A stretch of DNA of 8,075 nt from Candidatus Roizmanbacteria bacterium CG_4_9_14_0_2_um_filter_39_13. Its GTDB lineage: Bacteria > Patescibacteriota > Microgenomatia > UBA1406 > GWC2-37-13. Position 1 is the first letter of the stretch, and every line of letters starts with the position of its first letter. The stretch spans positions 1 to 8,075 of the forward strand of contig PFSC01000025.1 in assembly GCA_002788865.1 (NCBI GenBank). Reading direction: 5' to 3'. This document shows, in pieces, positions 1-5,300 of the stretch. The notes below the pieces were generated by a model that ran no database searches, was not told the origin of the DNA, and worked only from the letters and a program-made list of their open reading frames with translations. The translations under genes and the position numbers were made by a program.

Positions 1-15
1 GGGTTTCTTATCAAT

Positions 16-34
16 CAAACAGCGTAGCTGTTTG
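16..34. repeat. perfect hairpin, 8-bp stem with 3-base loop
   Basis: CAAACAGC (16-23), loop GTA, GCTGTTTG (27-34) form a perfect inverted repeat about 120 bases past the secA stop. It could end or stabilise the leftward secA transcript, but there is no adjacent T-tract on the minus strand, so a standard intrinsic terminator is not supported. It may belong to the same family of small palindromic repeats seen elsewhere in the window. Confidence 0.6.
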
Positions 35-102
35 CCCCACAACTATCGAAGCGGGGAGCGCCTCCATCCCACGAGCTTACGCATCGGGGATTTAATAGCG
101 CT
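35..102. repeat. palindrome-rich, GC-rich intergenic stretch downstream of secA
   Basis: This stretch is visibly richer in GC than its surroundings and contains short self-complementary blocks: GGAG-CGC-CTCC (55-65), CCCC (35-38) facing GGGG (53-56), and AGCGCT (97-102). Bases 81-95 (GCATCGGGGATTTAA) match the reverse complement of 2963-2977 at 14 of 15 positions, so related sequence lies on both sides of secA in opposite orientation. It could be the end of an insertion element, a REP-like repeat or a structured 3' untranslated region. I find no credible coding region in 1-155. Confidence 0.4.
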
Positions 103-155
103 GTTAAAATATGCAGTTTCAAAATGGAAATCAATACCTAAATTGTTATGCTTTA

Positions 156-2903
156 TCAATCCGGATAATGGCATTTTTTGTATTTTTTCCCACTTCCACA
201 CCAACAGACATCATTTCTTCCTGGTTTTTTGATCGGACCGGTTGAAACCTTATTGTCTTTGATTGTTGGTGTTTGACCTGTATGTATTTGGGATTGTTGT
301 TGTGGTTGCGGAAGTTGCTGTTTTCCCGCATAGGGATCTACTCCTGAGGCTGCTTGAAAATGAAAATGCGGTTTTTCCGTTGTTTGTCCATCCACAACTT
401 CCGTAAGCGGTGCTTTTTCTTCGATTTGAACTCTCATCACTCGTCGCACTGATTCGTAATTAATATCAGAAAGCAATTTTTCAAACATGCTAAATGCTTC
501 ATTTTTGTATTCGACCAAGGGGTCCATTTGAGCATATCCGCGGAGATTAATTCCTTGTCGAAGATCATCAATTGCCGTGAGATGTTGTGTCCAGTATTGA
601 TCCATCGTTGATAAAAACATACTTCGAACAACCTGATTCCAGATCTCTGCACCAACTCTTTTTTCTTTTACATCATACTGCTTTTCAGCTGAATCAAGCA
701 AATATTCCTCAAATTCCTGCTGACTCTCATGGATTTTTTTTCGAATCTCCTCTTTGTCAACTTCAATTAACAACTGGATATCTTTTTCAAACTGCTCGAT
801 AAATGTTTCGTCTTTTTCATTCAAAGCAAAAAATCCAGCTGACATTCCCACGATCTGTTCTTCAATAATTTTAAATATAGTCTCTTTGAATGTCTCAGAA
901 TTCTTTTCAGGAAGAAGAAGAATTTTCCTTCGTAATGAATATACAATATCACGCTGTCTATTCAAGACGTCATCGTATTCCACAAGGTTTTTTCTGATAT
1001 CAAAATTGAAGCCTTCTACTTTCACCTGGGCTTGTTCTATTGCTTTTGAAACCATCACATGTGAAAGTGGTTGATCTTCTGGGAACTTGAGCATAGTCAT
1101 CAGATTCGAGATCTGGTCGCCACCAAAAATCCTCATCACATCATCCTCAAGAGACACATAAAATCGTGTCTCACCCGCATCACCTTGTCGACCCGACCTT
1201 CCACGAAGCTGGTTGTCGATCCGTCGAGACTCATGCCGCTCAGTACCGATGACGTACAACCCTCCCAGCTTTACAACTTCATCGTGCTCCTTTTGCCAGT
1301 GTTTTTTGACTTTTTCCTGGTCATGCTTTGAGACCTGATCCGTCGGAATATCTCCACCAAGCACGATATCAACACCTCGTCCTGCCATGTTTGTAGCTAC
1401 CGTCACACCATGTTTCTTCCCCGCCTGCTCGATGATTTGCGCCTCCTGTTCATGATTTTTTGCATTCAGAAGTTCGTGAGGAATTCCTCGTTGATTTAGG
1501 AGTCGTGAAAGTAGCTCATTTTTGTCTATCGATGTTGTACCAACGAGAACCGGTCGCCCTTTTTTGTATTGCCCTGCGATATCTTCAACGATCGCTTTCT
1601 GTTTCCCCTCCAGAGTTTTGTAAATCATGTCAGCATGATCCTGGCGTGCATTATCTCTGTGAGTTGGAATAACCAATACTTCTGTTTCATAAATCTTACT
1701 GAACTCTTGCGCTTCAGTTGCTGCAGTTCCAGTCATACCTGCGAGTTTATCGTACATACGGAAGTAGTTTTGGAGAGACACAGTAGCAAGAGTTTTCGAT
1801 TCGCGTTTGATCGCTACTTTTTCTTTCGCTTCAATTGCCTGATGAAGACCTTCAGAAAATCGTCTCCCTTCCAGAAGCCTCCCGGTAAACTCGTCTACGA
1901 TTATGACTTCATCTCCGCGAACGATATAGTCTTTATCTATTTGAAAAAGTGTATTTGCTTTGAGTGCTGCCTCTATATGGAAAATCGAATCAAAATCCTT
2001 TTCGTAAATATTTTCAACACCGAGAATTTTTTCAATTTTCAAAATTCCATCTTCGGTCAGATGTGCGGTACGTAGTTTTTCATCAATGACATAGTCTGTT
2101 TCTGCATTCATCTGCTTTACGACCTTTGCATAGTCGTAATACTTTGAAGTATCCTGTTCAACAGGAGCTGAGATGATATGGGGAGTTCGAGCTTCATCTA
2201 TCAAAACTGAGTCTGCCTCGTCGACAATTGCAAAATTGAAACCACGTTGGACTACTTGACTAGGAGATTGAGTCATATTGTCACGAAGATAATCAAACCC
2301 GAACTCTGAATTTATACCATAGGTGACATCGGCGTCATACGCCTGCTTGCGAGTTGCATTTTTGAGATGAACGAGGCGAGGATCTCGAGAATCAGGGTCA
2401 GTAAAATTTCGATCATAGATGAATGATTGCCCAGATATCATAGCCGAAGTCGAAAGATCCAAAAAGTCAAATATCTGACCCATCCATCCAGCGTCACGAC
2501 GAGCCAGATAATCATTGACCGTGACAAGATGAGCACCCTTCCCTCCAAGAGCATTGAGATAGAGTGCTGCAGTTGCGGTCAACGTCTTTCCTTCTCCTGT
2601 CTTTTGCTCCACCACTTTTCCTTCGTGCATTGCGATGGCGGCGATCATTTGGACATCAAAGTGACGTTGTTCAAGAGCTCGATTTGCCGCTTCACGGACA
2701 AGTGCAAAACTCCACGGAAGAATCTCATCAAGAGATGTTCCTGAAGCAACTTGCTTTTGAAGTTTTTTTGTCTCTATTGGAAAGTCTGCATCTTTGAGTT
2801 TTTGAACTTTTGGTTCAAGCTCATTGATCTGATCTACGATTTTTTGAATTCTATTTAACTCTTTTTGATTATAGTCAAATATGTTTTTGATGAATGAAAG
2901 CAT
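156..2903 (-). CDS. secA: protein translocase subunit SecA (preprotein translocase ATPase)
   Basis: SecA is the ATP-driven motor that pushes unfolded preproteins through the SecYEG channel at the inner face of the cytoplasmic membrane. The 915-residue length fits the family (E. coli about 900). Visible in order: Walker A TGEGKT (102-107), VTVNDYLARRD (128-137), Walker B DEAD (228-231) followed by SVLIDEARTP, the preprotein-crosslinking region (about 232-370), LAGMTGTA (387-394), TNMAGRGVDIVLGG (504-517), the arginine-finger region IGTERHESRRIDNQLRGRSGRQGDAG (552-577), helical scaffold and wing region (about 610-830), a Gln-rich linker (862-872), and a C-terminal zinc motif with C900, C902, C911 and H912. 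All ATPase motifs are intact. The gene ends in tandem stops, TGA then TAA (158-153). No Shine-Dalgarno precedes the ATG; a TAGAAT -10-like box lies 6 bases upstream. It is probably transcribed separately from the upstream cluster, because a 249-base repeat-filled spacer intervenes. Confidence 0.98.
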   Translation of the reverse strand: MLSFIKNIFDYNQKELNRIQKIVDQINELEPKVQKLKDADFPIETKKLQKQVASGTSLDEILPWSFALVREAANRALEQRHFDVQMIAAIAMHEGKVVEQKTGEGKTLTATAALYLNALGGKGAHLVTVNDYLARRDAGWMGQIFDFLDLSTSAMISGQSFIYDRNFTDPDSRDPRLVHLKNATRKQAYDADVTYGINSEFGFDYLRDNMTQSPSQVVQRGFNFAIVDEADSVLIDEARTPHIISAPVEQDTSKYYDYAKVVKQMNAETDYVIDEKLRTAHLTEDGILKIEKILGVENIYEKDFDSIFHIEAALKANTLFQIDKDYIVRGDEVIIVDEFTGRLLEGRRFSEGLHQAIEAKEKVAIKRESKTLATVSLQNYFRMYDKLAGMTGTAATEAQEFSKIYETEVLVIPTHRDNARQDHADMIYKTLEGKQKAIVEDIAGQYKKGRPVLVGTTSIDKNELLSRLLNQRGIPHELLNAKNHEQEAQIIEQAGKKHGVTVATNMAGRGVDIVLGGDIPTDQVSKHDQEKVKKHWQKEHDEVVKLGGLYVIGTERHESRRIDNQLRGRSGRQGDAGETRFYVSLEDDVMRIFGGDQISNLMTMLKFPEDQPLSHVMVSKAIEQAQVKVEGFNFDIRKNLVEYDDVLNRQRDIVYSLRRKILLLPEKNSETFKETIFKIIEEQIVGMSAGFFALNEKDETFIEQFEKDIQLLIEVDKEEIRKKIHESQQEFEEYLLDSAEKQYDVKEKRVGAEIWNQVVRSMFLSTMDQYWTQHLTAIDDLRQGINLRGYAQMDPLVEYKNEAFSMFEKLLSDINYESVRRVMRVQIEEKAPLTEVVDGQTTEKPHFHFQAASGVDPYAGKQQLPQPQQQSQIHTGQTPTIKDNKVSTGPIKKPGRNDVCWCGSGKKYKKCHYPD

Positions 2904-2909
2904 GACATT

Positions 2910-2915
2910 ATTCTA
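2910..2915 (-). promoter_or_regulatory. candidate -10 box of secA, implying a leaderless start
   Basis: On the minus strand TAGAAT (2915-2910) matches TATAAT at five of six positions and ends six bases before the secA ATG (2903-2901). Transcription would then begin at or within a base or two of the ATG. This agrees with the absence of any Shine-Dalgarno sequence. No good -35 is visible at 16-18 bases; a TTGAAT at 2942-2937 is 21 bases away, which is too far to be convincing. Confidence 0.4.
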
Positions 2916-2962
2916 AACGATTAATTACAAAAAGCGATTCAATATTTAATCTCTTTTAGGGT

Positions 2963-2985
2963 TTAATTCCCCGATGCTTGCATCG
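2963..2985. repeat. short palindromic repeat, inverted copy of 81-95
   Basis: CGATGC (2972-2977) and GCATCG (2980-2985) form a near-perfect palindrome, best read as a 5-bp stem with a CTTG loop. The left half with its flank, TTAATTCCCCGATGC (2963-2977), recurs in inverted orientation at 81-95 with one mismatch, on the other side of secA. Confidence 0.55.
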
Positions 2986-2995
2986 ATTTCTCATT

Positions 2996-3053
2996 TGTCA
3001 TTCCTGCGAAGGCAGGAATCCAGTCTGGATCCCCGATCGGGTCGGGGATGACA
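2996..3053. repeat. 58-base MITE/REP-like element with TGTCAT...ATGACA ends
   Basis: The element begins TGTCATTCC (2996-3004) and ends GGGATGACA (3045-3053), which are inverted repeats with one mismatch. Inside are three palindromes in a row: ATTCCTGC/GCAGGAAT (3000-3007 with 3012-3019), ATCCAG/CTGGAT (3018-3023 with 3025-3030), and ATCCCCGA/TCGGGGAT (3029-3036 with 3042-3049). It contains no open reading frame. Its ends and the internal blocks GCGAAGG and ATCCAG are shared with the 80-base element at 7121-7200, which indicates two subtypes of one repeat family. It probably acts as a non-autonomous mobile or structural repeat. Confidence 0.7.
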
Positions 3054-3058
3054 GATAC

Positions 3059-3078
3059 CCCCGCTACTTGCTGCGGGG
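3059..3078. repeat. GC-rich hairpin CCCCGC...GCGGGG
   Basis: CCCCGC (3059-3064) pairs with GCGGGG (3073-3078) around an 8-base loop containing a CTTG core. It directly follows the 2996-3053 element and resembles small single-stem REP units of the kind associated with IS200-like tyrosine transposases (RAYT); that link is an inference. On the plus strand it is followed by TTGTTC, and on the minus strand the downstream bases are G-rich, so a terminator for the leftward gene at 3153 is not well supported. Confidence 0.55.
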
Positions 3079-3152
3079 TTGTTCATTAATCAAAATTACT
3101 GTGCTGAACCACAACCACACCAGACTCGAAAGTTTGATGTGACTTGAAGGTA

Positions 3153-3845
3153 TTACTGCAGAAAGTACTCATTCGGGATGATCAAAAGTTTGATCGCGCT
3201 AAAATGAGTCTGATCAGGTTTTTCAATATCAGCTTTGACCACTGCGTGAACTGAATCTCCTTCTTTCAATTTCGAAAATCCGATCGAAACGGTCTTCAGA
3301 GTCTTAATATCCAGAAGGTTTCGCTTGGAACTTTTTTCAATATCAAGGATATAATTCGTTTTATCTATTGTGACCATCTTTATCGTAAAATCTTCTGCAT
3401 TCACTTCAGTAATTTTTCCTGACATGACAATATATTGCGTATCTGTATATACTTCATTTGCAGTGACTGTCTCGCCGATTTCTGGTCCAGTCACAAAAAT
3501 ATAATCACCTTTTTCTACATTATCCTTTGAACTATCTTTTACCTTTGTACCTACTATGTCATAGTACGAAGTGAGCGTATCGTCCACATCGACATCGATT
3601 TTGTTGTTTTCTGCATTCAAAATTGTGATCACGTTGTTTTTTATTTCTTGAATTATGCCTGACACTGCTTGTTTCTTTCGTTCTTTCAATTCTTCAACTT
3701 TTTCTGCAACTTTGTCTTTTAGCTCTTGCACCTGTGAATCAAGAACTTCAGACACTTCTTTAGTAGGTGATTGCGAATATGCTGGAGTTTGAGTCACTGC
3801 AAATAGTAGACTGAGTACGAAAATGATTGAAAGATATTTTTTCAT
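3153..3845 (-). CDS. secreted protein with signal peptide, coiled coil and two repeated beta-rich modules (DUF5666-like)
   Basis: I do not recognise a named gene. The 230-residue product starts with a classic signal peptide (MKK, hydrophobic stretch about 4-20, likely signal peptidase I site after A22-Y23-S24). A Lys/Glu-rich helical segment with coiled-coil character follows (about 30-60). Then come two similar modules. The first (about 61-133) begins VSGIIQEIKNNVITI and includes KGDYIFVTG; the second (about 141-223) begins MSGKITEVNAEDFTI and includes EGDSVHAVV. This pattern of a 'G.I..v....' strand, a second strand pair and a 'k.GD.V.V.' strand resembles DUF5666/OB-like repeats; that family assignment is tentative. 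There is no cysteine, no lipobox and no C-terminal anchor, so it should be released or held by protein contacts. Its ATG overlaps the upstream stop (ATGA, 3845-3842), which implies translational coupling to the Ig-like membrane protein. No catalytic motif is visible. Confidence 0.85.
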   Translation of the reverse strand: MKKYLSIIFVLSLLFAVTQTPAYSQSPTKEVSEVLDSQVQELKDKVAEKVEELKERKKQAVSGIIQEIKNNVITILNAENNKIDVDVDDTLTSYYDIVGTKVKDSSKDNVEKGDYIFVTGPEIGETVTANEVYTDTQYIVMSGKITEVNAEDFTIKMVTIDKTNYILDIEKSSKRNLLDIKTLKTVSIGFSKLKEGDSVHAVVKADIEKPDQTHFSAIKLLIIPNEYFLQ

Positions 3846-4276
3846 TCTGCAGGAATATAATAAATTCGTAATGTTTGTTCTTGTGGAGTGCTTGAGTCTG
3901 AATAGGCACTGATCTGTATCACATTTTCTCCAACTGCAAGAGGTGTTTCTACTTTGAATTCTTCGTTTTCATTTTTTTGAATTTTCTCGGCTGAAGCCGA
4001 TTGGATCACAAGGAGGCTATTTTTCTTTGCTACTCCGGCAATCTCAATGCTATTTTTCGAGACAATAGAATTATTAGCAGGAGATGAAACAGAAAGATTC
4101 GTTCCGCTTGCGTTTGCTGGTACATCTTCATCGACCGCCTTTTGTTGATCATTTTCTCTTGTAATCGGAATCACTTTGGTTTCTTCACCTTTGTTTGTCT
4201 GGAAAAGCACCACAACACCGACAAGAACTCCAAGCCCGATACCAAAGCATATCGCAATCATTGTTTCCCTATTCAT
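3842..4276 (-). CDS. single-pass membrane protein with extracytoplasmic Ig-like domain
   Basis: This 144-residue protein has a short N-terminus, a Gly/Val-rich transmembrane segment (about 6-25), a polar low-complexity linker (about 27-58) and a beta-sandwich-like domain (about 59-142). The domain has the features 'SPANNSIVSKNSIEIAGVA', 'F.VETPLAVGENVIQI.A' and a final strand TLRIYYI. That pattern is typical of bacterial Ig-like or glucodextranase-B-like domains, which usually serve as surface adhesion or spacer modules. I chose the ATG at 4276-4274 (MNRETM). A TTG in frame at 4300 would add eight polar residues and sits only four bases after the upstream stop. A weak GGTGA lies about ten bases before the ATG. 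The gene lies 28 bases after nnrD and overlaps the next gene by four bases, so the three form an operon. The specific role is unknown. Confidence 0.8.
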   Translation of the reverse strand: MNRETMIAICFGIGLGVLVGVVVLFQTNKGEETKVIPITRENDQQKAVDEDVPANASGTNLSVSSPANNSIVSKNSIEIAGVAKKNSLLVIQSASAEKIQKNENEEFKVETPLAVGENVIQISAYSDSSTPQEQTLRIYYIPAE

Positions 4277-4287
4277 ATGAAGCTTTT

Positions 4288-4301
4288 CACCAACTACCAA
4301 C
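4288..4301. repeat. two 7-base repeat units before the Ig-like gene
   Basis: CACCAAC (4288-4294) and TACCAAC (4295-4301) form a short tandem of degenerate 7-mers just upstream of the ATG at 4276. On the minus strand they read GTTGGTA-GTTGGTG, and the second unit supplies the only Shine-Dalgarno-like GGTGA for this gene. Confidence 0.4.
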
Positions 4302-4304
4302 TTT

Positions 4305-5228
4305 CTAATTATATACCAAATCTGTCAAAACTTCTGGAATGATCTCTAGAAGTTCGGTGGTATTAAACCAATGGCCTTTTTTTTCTATGAGAACCTCAGC
4401 CGCCCGTTTTTCGAGAAACGATGCGACGACTGCTGAAGTAATGGGGTCATTTTTTGCATACAGCGAAACAACCAATCCCGAAAGCACATCTCCCGTTCCT
4501 CCTTTGGTCAAACCTTGTGTTCCACCAACAATAGTGACAGATGTCGTACCATCCGATACGAAGTCATCTATCGATTTCAAGAGTATGACACAGTTGTTCT
4601 CTTTTGCAATTTTTCTGACACACTCTTCTTTTTCTTCAGTTGGCATCTCTTCAACAGAAATACCAAATAGTCGCTCAAACTCATACTTGTGTGGAGTAAT
4701 AATCGCTGGTTCCGATAAATCATGGAGCCATTCGCGATCGATCATTTGAAGCGCGCCTGCGTCTATCACATATCGCTTTTGACTGTGTTGATGGAGTAAA
4801 TAATACATAAGTGACCGAACATACTCTCCTTCATTCTTATTTTGAATTATGCTTTGAAAATTTTGAGCTTTGAATTTTGAACTTTGAATTTCAGCACGCA
4901 CCATTCCTGGGCCCACAAGAATTGCATCATCTTCTATGACATAATCAGGAATATCTTTTTGGTGGATGATCATCCCATCACGAAATGATTTTTTGAGAGA
5001 AAGAATGATTTCATTATTCTCCTCAGTTGAAGAAAAATGAACCATATCTGCAAAGTGTGAAGCGATCTCAGCTGCCCAGATAGGCGATGAATGGAAGAGC
5101 GACGATCCCCCTATCACAAGTACTTTTCCATTTTGTCCTTTGTGAGAGCTCTTGGAAGGAATGTATAGTTTCTTAAGATATGGATGGATTGTGCGTATTT
5201 CTTGTGTTGTAATATGTATGTGCTTCAT
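4305..5228 (-). CDS. nnrD: ADP-dependent NAD(P)H-hydrate dehydratase (NnrD / YjeF C-terminal family)
   Basis: NnrD dehydrates the damaged cofactors S-NADHX and S-NADPHX back to NADH and NADPH using ADP or ATP; the fold is ribokinase-like and cytoplasmic. Visible markers are HKGQNGKVLVIGGS (29-42), VGPGM (105-109), VIDAGAL (154-160), ITPHKYEFERLFG (177-189), VGGTQGLTKGGTGDVLSG (234-251) with the catalytic-loop aspartate D246, and a C-terminal helical region. The full length of 307 is slightly long for a stand-alone domain (about 275-290). The excess sits around residues 113-139, encoded by a repeat tract at 4841-4892. No NnrE epimerase domain is fused, so the epimerase is either elsewhere or absent. 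It heads a three-gene leftward operon with two envelope proteins, an odd functional partnership. It starts at an ATG 34 bases downstream of the predicted transcription start, with no clear Shine-Dalgarno. Older annotations call this family 'carbohydrate kinase'. Confidence 0.92.
   Translation of the reverse strand: MKHIHITTQEIRTIHPYLKKLYIPSKSSHKGQNGKVLVIGGSSLFHSSPIWAAEIASHFADMVHFSSTEENNEIILSLKKSFRDGMIIHQKDIPDYVIEDDAILVGPGMVRAEIQSSKFKAQNFQSIIQNKNEGEYVRSLMYYLLHQHSQKRYVIDAGALQMIDREWLHDLSEPAIITPHKYEFERLFGISVEEMPTEEKEECVRKIAKENNCVILLKSIDDFVSDGTTSVTIVGGTQGLTKGGTGDVLSGLVVSLYAKNDPITSAVVASFLEKRAAEVLIEKKGHWFNTTELLEIIPEVLTDLVYN
4841..4892. repeat. degenerate TTTGAA-type tandem repeat inside nnrD
   Basis: On the plus strand the tract reads as about six degenerate 6-8 base units built on TTTGAA (TTTGAATT, CTTTGAAA, TTTTGAGC, TTTGAATT, TTGAAC, TTTGAATT). 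On the coding strand it gives runs such as AATTCAAAG/GTTCAAA. It encodes roughly residues 113-129 of NnrD, a polar Ser/Lys/Gln-rich stretch that looks unlike the family core. Such AT-rich repeats are more usual between genes; here the tract has been kept in frame. Confidence 0.6.
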
Positions 5229-5230
5229 GC

Positions 5231-5258
5231 TATGAACAATGAACTATCAACTGCAATC
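5231..5258. repeat. degenerate 7-base tandem repeat in the nnrD/alaS spacer
   Basis: TATGAAC (5231-5237), AATGAAC (5238-5244), TATCAAC (5245-5251) and TGCAATC (5252-5258, diverged) follow each other with strict 7-base spacing. The tract forms most of the nnrD 5' untranslated region and lies where a -35 element for alaS would be expected. Confidence 0.5.
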
Positions 5259-5262
5259 TCTT

Positions 5263-5271
5263 TGCTATAAT
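5263..5271 (+). promoter_or_regulatory. extended -10 promoter of alaS (probably leaderless)
   Basis: TGCTATAAT (5263-5271) is a perfect extended -10 (TGnTATAAT). No good -35 lies 17 bases upstream (only ACTATC), as is common for extended -10 promoters. The box ends eight bases before the alaS ATG (5280), so transcription would start within about three bases of the start codon. There is no Shine-Dalgarno. Confidence 0.65.
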
Positions 5272-5300
5272 TATACCTTATGGCACTCACACATCGACAA
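5270..5300 (-). promoter_or_regulatory. promoter of the leftward nnrD operon
   Basis: On the minus strand TATAAT (5275-5270) is a perfect -10 that overlaps the alaS -10 through the palindrome TATAATTATA (5266-5275). A possible -35, TTGTCG (5300-5295), lies 19 bases upstream inside the first codons of alaS. Transcription should start near 5263, which gives a leader of about 34 bases before nnrD. Confidence 0.5.

Noticed and set aside
1..155. Possible TnpB guide-RNA (omegaRNA) or insertion-sequence end left of secA
   Set aside because: The stretch is GC-rich and foldable, but there is no tnpA or tnpB fragment in the window and I could not match a known element end from memory.
1569..2075. Plus-strand open frame of 168 codons inside secA
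   Set aside because: It is antisense to well-conserved SecA motifs, has a Phe/Cys-rich composition with no family signature, and shows no promoter.
156..2903. TGA recoded as glycine (Gracilibacteria/Absconditabacteria code)
   Set aside because: No complete gene contains in-frame TGA; secA ends TGA-TAA and the Ig-like gene ends at a TGA overlapped by the next ATG, which fits TGA as a stop.
2996..3078. CRISPR-like array
   Set aside because: The palindromes are different from one another and not separated by equal spacers; no direct repeat of 25-35 bases occurs and no cas gene is present.
3059..3080. Rho-independent terminator for the gene ending at 3153
   Set aside because: On the minus strand the hairpin is followed by GTATCTGTC and not by a T-run; the plus strand has only a weak TTGTT and no rightward gene to end.
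4277..4300. TTG at 4300 as the start of the Ig-like membrane protein
   Set aside because: It adds eight polar residues before a better ATG, lies four bases after the nnrD stop, and the added bases form part of the 7-base repeat. The ATG at 4276 puts the transmembrane segment at the usual distance from the N-terminus.
4339..4749. Plus-strand open frame of 136 codons opposite nnrD
   Set aside because: It is the antisense shadow of the NnrD catalytic region; Ser/Val-rich composition and no recognisable domain.
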